In this document: one piece after another, positions 24,910 to 37,274 of the stretch
Numbering within the stretch: the stretch's first letter is position 1
How the letters are laid out: every line of letters begins with the position of its first letter
Assembly (NCBI GenBank): GCA_036280655.1
Contig: DASUQI010000041.1
Span: 124,001 to 188,000, forward strand
Origin: DASSJM01 sp036280655
GTDB lineage: Bacteria; Actinomycetota; UBA4738; HRBIN12
Reading direction: 5' to 3'
Length of the DNA: 64,000 nt
Translations under genes and position numbers: made by a program
Notes under the pieces: model-generated
Databases searched by the model: none
The model's input: only the letters and a program-made list of their open reading frames with translations
Told to the model about the DNA's origin: nothing

Positions 24910-25596
24910 ATGACGAGCACCGGCAAGGTGGCCGTGGCGGAGTTCGTCGCGACGTTCGCGCTCGTGTTCATCGGCGCCGGCGCCGTCGTCGCGGTGGGTC
25001 TCGGCCTCGACCTGACCGGCGTCGCGCTCGCGCACGGCCTCGTGCTCGCGATCATGGTGTCGATCACCGCCCACGTCTCGGGCGGGCACATCAATCCCGC
25101 CGTCACGATCGGCCTGTGGGTCGCCGGCAAGACGCCGACCCCGACCGTGGTCGTCTACATCGTGGCGCAGCTCCTCGGCGCGATCGCCGGGGCGTTCCTC
25201 CTCAAGTACCTGATCCCCGGCGAGCTCTTCGACGCCGCGGCCGGCGGGACCCCGCAGCTCGCCGAGGGCATCGCGGCGGGCAAGGGCATCGTGATCGAGG
25301 CCGCGACCACCTTCCTGCTCGCGTTCGCCGTCTTCGGCACGGCCGTGGACCCGGAGGGTCCCTTCTCGAAGACCGCGGGCCTCACGATCGGCCTCGTGAT
25401 CGCGTTCGACATCATGGCCTTCGGTCCCTACACGGGCGCCGCGATGAACCCGGCGCGGTGGTTCGGGCCGGCACTCTCGTCCGGGACATGGGCCGACTGG
25501 TTCGTGTGGATCGTGGGGCCGGTGGCCGGCGCGATCATCGCCGCCGTTGTCTACCAGTCGGTGTTCCTTCGGGATCGGGAACCCGTCACGCCGTAG
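24910..25596 (+). CDS. aquaporin / MIP-family channel
   Basis: The 228-residue protein has six transmembrane helices and the two hallmark NPA loops (HINPAVT, NPA at 62-64, and AMNPARW, NPA at 180-182). A Phe- and Gly-rich pore lining suggests a water-type channel, but glycerol or other small solutes cannot be excluded. The ATG at 24910 follows AGGAGGT at 24896-24902. It is preceded by its own promoter and diverges from the small-protein operon. Confidence 0.92.
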   Translation: MTSTGKVAVAEFVATFALVFIGAGAVVAVGLGLDLTGVALAHGLVLAIMVSITAHVSGGHINPAVTIGLWVAGKTPTPTVVVYIVAQLLGAIAGAFLLKYLIPGELFDAAAGGTPQLAEGIAAGKGIVIEAATTFLLAFAVFGTAVDPEGPFSKTAGLTIGLVIAFDIMAFGPYTGAAMNPARWFGPALSSGTWADWFVWIVGPVAGAIIAAVVYQSVFLRDREPVTP

Positions 25597-25655
25597 TCCG
25601 GAGCCGGGCGACGGCCGACGTCCGGGCGGCCCGATAGCATGGCCGCGTTCTCGCG

Positions 25656-26843
25656 ATGGCCACGACCACCCGGACGTACCTGGATCACTCCTCGGCCACG
25701 CCGCTGGATGAGCGGGCCCGCGCGGCGCTGCTCGAGGCCCTCGACGCGTTCGGCGACCCGCTCCGCGTGCACGGGGACGGCCTGACCGCCCGGCGCCTGC
25801 TGGACGACGCGCGCGCGACCGTGGCAGCCGCGATCGGCGCGCAGCCCGACGAGATCGTGTTCACGAGCGGGGGGACCGAGGCCGTCGCGCTCGCGATCTG
25901 GGGCGGCGTCCGGCCGATCCGGGAGCTCGGGCGACGCATCGTGACCACCACGGTCGAGCATCCAGCCGTCGGGGGGGTCCTCACGACGCTCGAGACCGAC
26001 GGGTTCGAGTCGATCCTCGTGCCGGTGGACGAGCGCGGCGTGGTGGATCTCGACGCGTTCGCGGCCGAGGTCCGCACGCCCGGGACCCTCCTCGCCTCGG
26101 TGCAGCACGCGAACCACGAGGTCGGCTCGATCCAGCCGATCGCCGAGGCCGCGAGGCTCTCCCGGGAGGCCGGCGTCCTGTTCCACACCGACGCCTGCCA
26201 GACGGTCGGGCGACTCCCGCTCGACGCGGTCGCGCTCGAGGTCGACCTGCTGTCCGTGTCCGGACACAAGTTCGGCGGACCACCCGGGGTCGGCGGTCTC
26301 TACGTCCGCCGCGGCGTGCCGGTCGCCGCGTACCCATGCGGCGACGATCGGGAACGCCGGCGCCGGTCCGGGATGGAGAACGTCCCCGGTGTCGCCGCGA
26401 TGGCGGCGGCGCTCGCCGCCCGCCTCGGGGACATGGGCGACCAGGCGGCGCGGCAGTGGGCGCTTACGGACCGCCTGCGGAGCGGCATCGTCGAGCGCGT
26501 GGCGGACGCCCGGGTCCACGGGCATCCCACCCAGCGGGTCCCGCACCTCGTCTGCTTCTCGGTGGCCGGCGTCGACGCCGAGATCCTGAGCATGGCCCTC
26601 GACGACCGAGGATTCCGGATCGCGGCCGGTTCGAACTGCTCGGGCGCCGCGGGCGAGGCCTCCTCGGTGCTCGAGCAGATGGGGTCGCCCGCGACGACGA
26701 GCTTCCGCATCGGCGTCGGACCGGAGACCACCGACGAGGACGCGGACCGCCTCCTCGCAACCCTCCCCCCGCTCGTGGCCGAGCTCCGAGAGGTCGCGGC
26801 GTCGGCCGATCTCGCGATGGACCGCTTCGAGGACGGCGCCTAG
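25656..26843 (+). CDS. NifS/IscS-like cysteine desulfurase
   Basis: The 395-residue PLP protein is a class V aminotransferase of the cysteine desulfurase type. Lys205 in SGHKFGGPPG binds PLP, HTDACQTVGRL lies at 177-187, and Cys328 (SNCSGAAGEAS) sits in the mobile loop that carries the persulfide. It supplies sulfur to Fe-S clusters or tRNA thiolation. It is separate from SufS at 43793; in Actinobacteria such lone copies often serve thiouridine synthesis, but no mnmA is adjacent. Its TAG stop shares one CTAG with the stop of korB on the other strand. Confidence 0.9.
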   Translation: MATTTRTYLDHSSATPLDERARAALLEALDAFGDPLRVHGDGLTARRLLDDARATVAAAIGAQPDEIVFTSGGTEAVALAIWGGVRPIRELGRRIVTTTVEHPAVGGVLTTLETDGFESILVPVDERGVVDLDAFAAEVRTPGTLLASVQHANHEVGSIQPIAEAARLSREAGVLFHTDACQTVGRLPLDAVALEVDLLSVSGHKFGGPPGVGGLYVRRGVPVAAYPCGDDRERRRRSGMENVPGVAAMAAALAARLGDMGDQAARQWALTDRLRSGIVERVADARVHGHPTQRVPHLVCFSVAGVDAEILSMALDDRGFRIAAGSNCSGAAGEASSVLEQMGSPATTSFRIGVGPETTDEDADRLLATLPPLVAELREVAASADLAMDRFEDGA

Positions 26844-27889
26844 GACACGGTCCAGGTGTCGCCCGATTGCAGCAGCTTCTCGAGGCTGCCGCGACCGAGT
26901 CGCTCGGTCGCCGAGCGGATCTGCTCCACCGTCGCCTCGCCGAAGACCGGCCGCTCGACCTCGCGGAACACGCCGATGCACGTCGGCTCGCTCGGCCCCC
27001 GCGACAGGTGCGCGAGCGCGAACGCGAGCGACGGCCGCCCCTGCGCGTCGTGCACCACGATCTGGTCCTCCTGGGTGCTCGCCACGTCGGCGATCTGCAG
27101 GCGGCCGTTGTCGCCGACCACGACACACCGGGTGCCCTCGTCGAAGACGATCGGCTTGCCGTCCTCGAGCCGGATCTGGTTGTGCGCGCCCTGCGGCTTC
27201 TCGCGCAGCAGGTCGAACGCGCCGTCGTTGAACACGTTGCAGTTCTGGTAGATCTCGACGAACGCCGTCCCCTTGTGCGCAGCGGCCTGGCGGAGCACCT
27301 GGCTGAGGTGCTGGCGGTCGTTGTCGACCGTCCGCGCGACGAACGACGCCTCGGCGCCGAGCGCGAGCGCGATCGGGTTGAAGGGGTGGTCGACCGATCC
27401 GAACGGCGTCGACTTCGTCACCTTGCCCTCTTCGGACGTCGGCGAGTACTGCCCCTTCGTCAGCCCGTAGATCTGGTTGTTGAACAGCAGGATCTTGAAG
27501 TTCACGTTCCGGCGGAGCGCGTGGATCAGGTGGTTGCCGCCGATCGACAGCCCGTCCCCGTCCCCGGTGATGACCCACACCGAGAGATCGGGCCGCGCCG
27601 TCGCAACCCCCGTGGCGAGGGCGGGGGCGCGGCCGTGGATCCCGTGCACGCCGTACGTGTCCATGTAATACGTGAACCGGCCCGAACACCCGATCCCCGA
27701 CACGAACACCGTGTTGTCCGGCTCGATGCCGAGCTCGGGCATGAACGCCTGCACCGTGGACAGGATCGCGTAGTCCCCGCATCCGGGGCACCAGCGGACC
27801 TCCTGGTCGCTGGTGAAGTCCTTCTTCGTAAGGGTGCCGACCGCGCCCCCGCCGTTACCGCCGCCGCCGCCGTTGCCCTGATCGCTCAT
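26840..27889 (-). CDS. korB: 2-oxoacid:ferredoxin oxidoreductase beta subunit
   Basis: The 349-residue protein holds the thiamine diphosphate site GDGDGLSIGGNHLIH (about 109-123) and cysteines for a [4Fe-4S] cluster (WCPGCGD, Cys34/Cys37; GCSG, Cys68; YQNCNVF, Cys217). With the alpha subunit it oxidises 2-oxoglutarate or pyruvate, passing electrons to ferredoxin. An N-terminal Gly/Asn run precedes the first domain. The ATG overlaps the korA stop (ATGA). The long upstream antisense-frame extension is a shadow of korA. 2-oxoglutarate is the likely substrate by similarity to actinobacterial KorAB. Confidence 0.92.
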   Translation of the reverse strand: MSDQGNGGGGGNGGGAVGTLTKKDFTSDQEVRWCPGCGDYAILSTVQAFMPELGIEPDNTVFVSGIGCSGRFTYYMDTYGVHGIHGRAPALATGVATARPDLSVWVITGDGDGLSIGGNHLIHALRRNVNFKILLFNNQIYGLTKGQYSPTSEEGKVTKSTPFGSVDHPFNPIALALGAEASFVARTVDNDRQHLSQVLRQAAAHKGTAFVEIYQNCNVFNDGAFDLLREKPQGAHNQIRLEDGKPIVFDEGTRCVVVGDNGRLQIADVASTQEDQIVVHDAQGRPSLAFALAHLSRGPSEPTCIGVFREVERPVFGEATVEQIRSATERLGRGSLEKLLQSGDTWTVS

Positions 27890-29727
27890 CCGTCCATCAT
27901 CCTCAGCATCTCGTTCTCCAGGTCCTCCGCGAAGATCGGCTGGCCCTGCACCTTCGTGTAGCTCGTCGCGTCCACGAGGTGTGCGGCCCGGATCAGCATC
28001 GCGAGCTGCCCCGAGTTCACCTCGGGGATCAGCACGCGCGAGTACCGCCGTACGACCTCCCCCGTGTTGCTCGGCATCGGGTTGAGGTGGACGAGGTGCG
28101 CCGTCGCCACCTTCCGGCCGCGGTCCCGGACCCTGCGCGCAGCCGCCTTGATCGTGCCGTACGTCGAACCCCATCCGAGCACGAGGAGCTCGGCGTCGCC
28201 GTCGGGATCGTCCACCTCGAGCGGCGGGATCTCGTCGGCGACCTTCGCCACCTTGGCCGCGCGCAGCTCGGTCATCCGCTCGTGGTTGACGGGGTCGTAG
28301 CTGATGTCGCCGGTCCCGTCCTCCTTCTCGAGTCCGCCGACCCGGTGCCGCAGGCCCTTCGTGCCGGGGACCGCCCAGGGGCGCGCGAGCCTCTCGTCCC
28401 GCAGGTAGGGCAGGAACTCCTGGCCTGCGTTCGGACCGGCCGCGAACGCCGGGTCGATCGTCGGGAGCGAGTCCACGTCGGGAAGGAGCCACGGCTCGGA
28501 CGAATTGGCGAGGAACGTGTCGGAGAGCAGGATCACCGGCGTGCGGTACGTGATCGCGATCCGCGCCGCCTCGAGGGCCGCGTCGAAACAGTGCGAGGGC
28601 GAGCGCGACGCGACCACCGGCATCGGGGATTCGCCGTGGCGGCCGAACATGGCGAGCAGCAGATCCGACTGCTCGGTCTTCGTCGGCATCCCGGTCGACG
28701 GCCCGGCGCGCTGGACGTCGACGATCACCATCGGCAGCTCGAGCGTCACCGCGAGGCCGAGCGTCTCGGCCTTCAGGTCCATGCCGGGGCCGCTCGTGCC
28801 GGTGACGCCGAGGTCGCCGGCGAACGCCGCGCCGAGCGCCACGTTGGCCGCGGCGATCTCGTCCTCGGCCTGCAGCGTGATCACGTCGAAGTTCTTGAGG
28901 CGCGAGAGCTCATGCAGCAGCTCGGACGCCGGGGTGATCGGGTAGCTCGCGTAGAACAGGCGGACGCCGCTGCGTTCGGCCGCCGCGACGAGGCCCAACG
29001 CGAGCGCCTGCGCGCCCGAGACGTTGCGGTAGACGCCCGGCGCCGCGGGCGCCGGCTTGACCTCGTACGACGTCGCGAACAGTTCCGTCGTCTCGCCGAA
29101 GTTGTACCCCGCCTTGAGGGCCGCGACGTTGGCGTCGTAGACCTGCGGCTTGTCGCCGAACTTCTTGTGCAGCCAGTTGAGCGTGACGTCGGTCGGCCGC
29201 CCGTACATCCACGAGATCAGCCCGAGCGCGAACATGTTCTTCGACCGCTCGGCTTCCTTGCGGGTGAGGCCGAGGTCCTCGACCGCCCGGACCGTGATGG
29301 ACGTCATCGGCACCTTGAACACCTGGTAGCCGTCGAGCGTCCCGTCCTGGAGTGGATCCGAGGTGTAGCCCGCCTTGTCGATGTTCCGCGGGGTGAACGC
29401 GTCCTCGTTCAGGACGATCGTGCCGCCCTTCTCGACCGAGCCGAGCTCGGCGCGCAGGGCGGCCGGGTTCATCGCCACCAGGACGTTCGGATGGTCCCCG
29501 GGCGTGAGGATGTCGCTCGACGCGAACTGGATCTGGAACGCGGAGACGCCGTGAACCGTCCCGGCCGGCGCCCGGATCTCGGCGGGGAAGTCCGGGAGCG
29601 TGGCGAGGTCGTTACCGAGCACCGCCGTCGCGTTGGTGAACCGGTCGCCCGTGAGCTGCATCCCGTCGCCGGAGTCGCCGGCGAACCGGATCACGACGCG
29701 TTCCTTCTCTTCGACCTGTTTGCTCAT
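27886..29727 (-). CDS. korA: 2-oxoacid:ferredoxin oxidoreductase alpha/gamma subunit
   Basis: The 613-residue protein fuses the gamma domain (1-190, RFAGDSGDGMQLTGDR) to the alpha pyrimidine-binding domain (YYASYPITPASELLHEL, QAEDEIAAANVALGAAFAG near 290-320) and a C-terminal domain II (ELLVLGWGSTYGTIKAA, near 515-530). This is the two-gene actinobacterial KorAB arrangement. GGAG lies upstream of the ATG at 29727. It is divergent from the USP-Rieske gene. The complex allows ferredoxin-linked 2-oxoglutarate oxidation in place of, or beside, 2-oxoglutarate dehydrogenase. Confidence 0.93.
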   Translation of the reverse strand: MSKQVEEKERVVIRFAGDSGDGMQLTGDRFTNATAVLGNDLATLPDFPAEIRAPAGTVHGVSAFQIQFASSDILTPGDHPNVLVAMNPAALRAELGSVEKGGTIVLNEDAFTPRNIDKAGYTSDPLQDGTLDGYQVFKVPMTSITVRAVEDLGLTRKEAERSKNMFALGLISWMYGRPTDVTLNWLHKKFGDKPQVYDANVAALKAGYNFGETTELFATSYEVKPAPAAPGVYRNVSGAQALALGLVAAAERSGVRLFYASYPITPASELLHELSRLKNFDVITLQAEDEIAAANVALGAAFAGDLGVTGTSGPGMDLKAETLGLAVTLELPMVIVDVQRAGPSTGMPTKTEQSDLLLAMFGRHGESPMPVVASRSPSHCFDAALEAARIAITYRTPVILLSDTFLANSSEPWLLPDVDSLPTIDPAFAAGPNAGQEFLPYLRDERLARPWAVPGTKGLRHRVGGLEKEDGTGDISYDPVNHERMTELRAAKVAKVADEIPPLEVDDPDGDAELLVLGWGSTYGTIKAAARRVRDRGRKVATAHLVHLNPMPSNTGEVVRRYSRVLIPEVNSGQLAMLIRAAHLVDATSYTKVQGQPIFAEDLENEMLRMMDG

Positions 29728-29912
29728 CGGCTCCGATGTCTCCTCGGCCAGGCTCCGGCCACCCTGAGCCTTCGCCGGCCGTCGTCAACGTCTGCCACCT
29801 AGCGTACCGCCTGCGTCCGGGACCCCCGCCGCGAGGCCGGAGAGGGCGGAAGCGGATCGACGCGCTAGGCTTGCCGGTCCGCCCTCCCGGGGGCGGAGAC
29901 GGGAGCGAGGGA

Positions 29913-30941
29913 GTGGCCTACCGAAGGATCGTCGTCGCGACGGACGGCTCGGACTCGGCCGAGACGGCCGAGCGCATCGCCGCTGCGCTCGCGGGCGTCG
30001 GGGGCGCGAGGCTCTCGATCGTCCACGCCTACTCGAACGCGGACCGGGCCAAGGAGGCCGTCGCCCGCGCGGTCCAGATCGCCGAGCGGGAGGGTGCGCT
30101 CGCCGACGTGGCCCTTTCCACGGATGCGCCCGCCGACGCGATCCTCACGAGCGCGTCCGACCACGACGCCGACCTGATCGTGATCGGGAGCGTCGGGCTG
30201 GCCACCTCCGATCAGCTCTTCGGCAGCGTGCCGCGGCAGGTCGTCACGCACGCGCCCTGCGACGTCCTGCTCACCCGCCCACGCAACCTGTCGGACCGGG
30301 AGCCCGGGACGGCCCCGTACCGCCGGATGCTGATCGCGACCGACGGCTCGTCGACCGCCGACCGGGCGTCGCGCAAGGGCTACGCGCTGGCGCATCGGCT
30401 CGAGGCCTCTGTCACGCTCGTGTTCGTCGGGCACCCGAAGACCGGCGAGCTCGTCCTCAAGGACACCGTCGCCTCGATCGGCGAGGAATCGGGGGTGACC
30501 TCTGCTATCGAGATCCGCACCGGCGACCCCGCCCGCGAGATCGTCGACGCCGCGGCGGTCGAGGGCTACGACCTCGTCGTGATCGGCAACCGGGGGCTCT
30601 CCGGCGCGAAGGCGATGTTCCTGGGGTCGGTCCCCAAGGACGTCGCGGAGACCGCCCCGTGCGACGTGCTCGTCGCCCGCACGGTGGCGCAGAACCTCGA
30701 GGAGATCGCCCCCGGCGAGGGCGGGGTCGTCAAAATCGGCGACCACAAGGTGGCCGTGTTCCGGGACGGGAAGGGCAGGGTGACGGCGCTGTCGGCCAAG
30801 TGCACGCACCAGGGGTGCACCGTGAAGTGGGACGCGGGCGAGAACGGCTGGCTGTGCCCGTGCCACGGATCTCGGTACTCGCCGACGGGGCAGGTCGTGA
30901 ACGGTCCCGCCGAGCGCCCGCTCGCGCCGACCGACCTCTAG
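29913..30941 (+). CDS. fusion: two universal stress protein domains + Rieske domain
   Basis: The 342-residue soluble protein has USP domain 1 (4-121, nucleotide motif GSVGLATSDQLFGS), USP domain 2 (137-256, GNRGLSGAKAMFLGS) and a Rieske [2Fe-2S] domain (265-342). The Rieske motifs are CTHQGC and CPCHGS: Cys297/His299 and Cys315/His318 are cluster ligands and Cys302/Cys317 match the disulfide pair of high-potential bc1-type Rieske proteins. There is no membrane anchor or Tat signal, so it should be cytoplasmic. The GTG start at 29913 follows GAGCGAGGGA. It is divergent from korA, convergent with a DUF2269 membrane protein. The domain fusion is unusual; its role is unknown, perhaps redox sensing coupled to ATP binding. 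Confidence 0.85.
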   Translation: MAYRRIVVATDGSDSAETAERIAAALAGVGGARLSIVHAYSNADRAKEAVARAVQIAEREGALADVALSTDAPADAILTSASDHDADLIVIGSVGLATSDQLFGSVPRQVVTHAPCDVLLTRPRNLSDREPGTAPYRRMLIATDGSSTADRASRKGYALAHRLEASVTLVFVGHPKTGELVLKDTVASIGEESGVTSAIEIRTGDPAREIVDAAAVEGYDLVVIGNRGLSGAKAMFLGSVPKDVAETAPCDVLVARTVAQNLEEIAPGEGGVVKIGDHKVAVFRDGKGRVTALSAKCTHQGCTVKWDAGENGWLCPCHGSRYSPTGQVVNGPAERPLAPTDL

Positions 30942-30947
30942 GTCGGG

Positions 30948-31436
30948 CTAGAACACCTGGAACGGCTTGAAGATCATCAGCCACGTGATCGTGAGCAGGA
31001 CCGCGAAGCCGAACACCGCGTTCCACAGCGCGACCGGCGAGCGCAGGATCTCCGCGAGCTCCTCGTCGCTCCGCCTCGGGACCCCGGACGGCCGGACCTC
31101 GACCGCCTCCTTCACCCGCTCGTAGTACGGCCTCGCCACCGCGCCCATCTCGATGCCGACGACCACGAGCAGTCCCACCGAGATCCAGAACCACCCGTCG
31201 TTCCAGAACCCACCCTGGATCCCGGCGACGACGCCGAACGCGACGAGCCACAGCAGCGAGACGTACATCCCCATCAGCGCCGAGCCGGAGGTCTGGAGCA
31301 TGATCGCGATCCGGGTCCGGTCGCTCTCCTTGCGGACCCGCAGCGCGATCACGGCCGAGACGCCGTGGAACATCACGAACGCGATCACGCCGGCGACGTG
31401 CAGGAACTTCCACCAGTTGTAGGAGATCGCGAGCAT
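30948..31436 (-). CDS. DUF2269-like integral membrane protein
   Basis: The 162-residue protein has four hydrophobic segments (about 8-33, 47-70, 78-98, 140-158). The motif WWKFLHVAGVIAF with His13 and a further His24 in the first helix recalls the HemJ/CopD-type fold, where such His residues bind haem, but I cannot confirm haem binding. It is a paralogue of the broken gene at 3777-4251. Its ATG lies against the stop of the cNMP-binding gene, so the two are co-transcribed. Confidence 0.78.
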   Translation of the reverse strand: MLAISYNWWKFLHVAGVIAFVMFHGVSAVIALRVRKESDRTRIAIMLQTSGSALMGMYVSLLWLVAFGVVAGIQGGFWNDGWFWISVGLLVVVGIEMGAVARPYYERVKEAVEVRPSGVPRRSDEELAEILRSPVALWNAVFGFAVLLTITWLMIFKPFQVF

Positions 31437-31897
31437 CAGTCGTTCAAGCTGCGTTCGGCCTCGCGGAGGCGGCGCGCGACGACGGTGAGGATCTTCGTCG
31501 CCACCCCCGGTTCCTGCGACAGCACCTTGTCGAACGAGCTCTTGAAGATGCGGATCGCGAGCACCGGGGTCTCGGCGACGACGGTCGCCGTTCTCGGCCC
31601 GCCGTCGAGGAGCGAGATCTCGCCGAAGAACTCCCCCGGGCCGATCCGGGCCACCACCTTCGGACCCCGGACGACCTTCGCCTCGCCCTGGACGACCACG
31701 TAGAAGCTGCCGCCGGGCTGGCCGGCCTCGACGATCGTCTCGTTCGGGCGGTACGAGATCTCGTCCGCGTGCTCCGTGATCTGCTTGAGGTGACGGCGGC
31801 CGAGGCCCTCGAAGAGCGGGACCAGCGCGAGCAGGTCGGTCCCCTGTTTGCCGAGGACGCTCACCCGGCGCGACGAGGCCTGAGTCGTCGGTTCCAC
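31436..31897 (-). CDS. cyclic nucleotide-binding domain protein
   Basis: The 153-residue protein is one cNMP-binding (CAP_ED) domain: LVPLFEGLGRRHLKQITEHADE, GGSFYVVVQGEAKVV, and the phosphate cassette GEFFGEISLLDGGPRTATVVAE near 89-110, which retains the Arg and Glu that bind cyclic nucleotide. No helix-turn-helix follows, so it is not a Crp-type regulator. It probably regulates a partner, perhaps the membrane protein encoded directly after it. GTG start with a leaderless -10 at 31904. Confidence 0.85.
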   Translation of the reverse strand: MEPTTQASSRRVSVLGKQGTDLLALVPLFEGLGRRHLKQITEHADEISYRPNETIVEAGQPGGSFYVVVQGEAKVVRGPKVVARIGPGEFFGEISLLDGGPRTATVVAETPVLAIRIFKSSFDKVLSQEPGVATKILTVVARRLREAERSLND

Positions 31898-31903
31898 GTC
31901 GTC

Positions 31904-31909
31904 ACCCTA
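31904..31909 (-). promoter_or_regulatory. -10 box of cNMP-binding gene, leaderless
   Basis: On the minus strand TAGGGT is followed by 6 bases and GTG at 31897. Confidence 0.5.
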
Positions 31910-31962
31910 GCGGAGGTTCGTCGGGCGCCGCTGGCATGCTGGTCAGCCCCGAGGCCCGCGGG

Positions 31963-31968
31963 TAGCGT
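31963..31968 (+). promoter_or_regulatory. -10 box of metH, leaderless
   Basis: TAGCGT is followed by 6 bases and the ATG at 31975. The 77-base gap from the divergent gene leaves no room for a cobalamin riboswitch. Confidence 0.5.
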
Positions 31969-31974
31969 TGCAGG

Positions 31975-35598
<3,624 letters not shown>

Positions 35599-35649
35599 GA
35601 TTCAAGAGCTCCGCGATCCCGCCGATACGGCTGCTACGGTGAGTTGCCC

Positions 35650-36906
35650 GTGAGCGCGTTCTGGCACCCATTCGCCGACATGCTCGCCATCGAGACCGAC
35701 GGCGAGCTCGTCGTGGACCGCGGCGAGGGCGTGCACGTCTGGGACGAGGAGGGACGCCGGTACCTCGACGCCACCGCGTCGCTCTGGTACTGCAACGTCG
35801 GCTACGGGCGCGACGAGATCGCGGACGCCGCGCAGGCGCAGCTCCGGAGACTCCCCGCGTACTCGACGTTCGGCGACTTCTCGAACCGCCCGGCGATCGA
35901 GCTCGCCGAACGCGTGCGGGCGCTCGCGCCGGTCGAGGAGTCGAAGGTCTTCCTCACGAGCGGCGGCTCGGACTCGATCGACACCGCGACGAAGATGGCG
36001 AGGCGCTACTGGCAGCTCCTCGGCGAGACCGAGCGGACCCTCCTGATCACGCGCGAGCACGCGTACCACGGCATGCACATCGCTGGGACGAGCCTCGCCG
36101 GCATCGAGGCGAACGCCGCCGGCCACGGCCCGCTCGTGGGCGACGTCGCGAAGGTTGGGTGGGACTCGCCGACCGCGCTCCGGGACGCGATCGCGGCGGC
36201 CGGGCCCGAACGTGTCGCCGCGTTCTTCTGCGAGCCGGTGATCGGCGCCGGCGGGGTCTTCGCGCCGCCCGAGGGCTACCTTGAGGAGGTGCGCGCGATC
36301 TGTCGCGAGACCGGCGTGCTGTTCGTCGCCGACGAGGTGATCACCGGATTCGGGCGGACCGGCGACTGGTTCGCGAGCTCACGCTGGGACCTCGGGCCCG
36401 ACATCGTCACGTGCGCGAAGGGCATCACGAGCGGCTACTTGCCGATGGGCGCGGTGATCGCGGCGCCGTGGATCGCCGAGCCGTTCTGGCGGAAGGGCGC
36501 CGGCATGTGGCGCCACGGCTACACCTACTCGGGCCACGCGACGGCCGCCGCGGCCGCGCTCGCGAACCTCGACATCATGGAGCGCGAGTCGCTGCCGAAG
36601 CGCGCCCTCGAGCTCGAGGGCGACCTCGCCGAGGCGCTCGCGCCGCTCGCTGAGCACCCGCTTGTCGGCGGGGTGCGTTCGGGCACCGGGGTGCTCGCGG
36701 CGGTGCAATTCGCCGCCGACGCGCTCGAGGCCGAGCCCACGCTGCCTGGCCGGGTGGTCGCCGCGAGCCGGCAGAGCGGGATCCTCACGCGGGCGCTCGG
36801 GATCGGCGCGCTGCAGATCTCGCCGCCGCTCGTGATCGACGCGGGCGAGCTGAACGAGCTCCGGGAGGGATTGCGGTCGGCGCTCGACGCCGCTTCGAGC
36901 GACTAG
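35650..36906 (+). CDS. class III (omega) aminotransferase
   Basis: The 418-residue PLP enzyme has the class III layout: GGSDSIDTATKMARRYW, VADEVITGFGRTG (Asp228) and the PLP lysine Lys257 in CAKGITSGYLP. Substrates in this family include beta-alanine, putrescine, taurine and pyruvate; none can be selected from sequence alone. The start GTG (35650) is preferred over TTG 35644. The stop TAG shares CTAG with the convergent erpA gene. Promoter-like TACGGT lies at about 35634-35639. Confidence 0.88.
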   Translation: MSAFWHPFADMLAIETDGELVVDRGEGVHVWDEEGRRYLDATASLWYCNVGYGRDEIADAAQAQLRRLPAYSTFGDFSNRPAIELAERVRALAPVEESKVFLTSGGSDSIDTATKMARRYWQLLGETERTLLITREHAYHGMHIAGTSLAGIEANAAGHGPLVGDVAKVGWDSPTALRDAIAAAGPERVAAFFCEPVIGAGGVFAPPEGYLEEVRAICRETGVLFVADEVITGFGRTGDWFASSRWDLGPDIVTCAKGITSGYLPMGAVIAAPWIAEPFWRKGAGMWRHGYTYSGHATAAAAALANLDIMERESLPKRALELEGDLAEALAPLAEHPLVGGVRSGTGVLAAVQFAADALEAEPTLPGRVVAASRQSGILTRALGIGALQISPPLVIDAGELNELREGLRSALDAASSD

Positions 36907-37223
36907 TGGAACGAGTGCCCGCACGCGCAGGAGCCCTGCGCGACCGGGTTGTCGATCGTGAAGCCCGAGGCCTCGAGCGTATCGACGAAGTCGATCTTCG
37001 CCTCCGACAGGTACGGGACGCTCATCCGGTCGATGACCACGCGGACCCCGAACTGCTCCTCGGCGACGTCCTTCTCTGAAAGCTGATCGTCCAGGTACAT
37101 CGCGTAACGCAGCCCCGAGCAGCCTCCCGGCTGCACGGCGACCCGCAGTGCGATGTCCGAACGGCCCTCCTCCACGAGGAGCTCCTTCACCTTCCCTGCT
37201 GCGGACTCGGTCAGCTGGATCAT
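36903..37223 (-). CDS. erpA: HesB/ErpA-type iron-sulfur insertion protein
   Basis: The 106-residue protein is an A-type Fe-S carrier. The three conserved cysteines are Cys35 (GGCSG) and Cys99 and Cys101 (GSCACGHSF). It receives clusters from the Suf scaffold and delivers them to apo-proteins. GGAGG lies upstream of the ATG. It fits with the suf operon at 43-49 kb and with ygfZ, metH-linked folate and korAB as clients. Confidence 0.92.
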   Translation of the reverse strand: MIQLTESAAGKVKELLVEEGRSDIALRVAVQPGGCSGLRYAMYLDDQLSEKDVAEEQFGVRVVIDRMSVPYLSEAKIDFVDTLEASGFTIDNPVAQGSCACGHSFH

Positions 37224-37274
37224 CGGGCCTCCGTCGATCGAACCCCCCTATCCTAACGGCTCGCCGGACGATTC

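Noticed and set aside
31898..31974. Cobalamin riboswitch upstream of metH
   Set aside because: Only 77 bases separate metH from the divergent gene, and a leaderless -10 lies six bases before the ATG.
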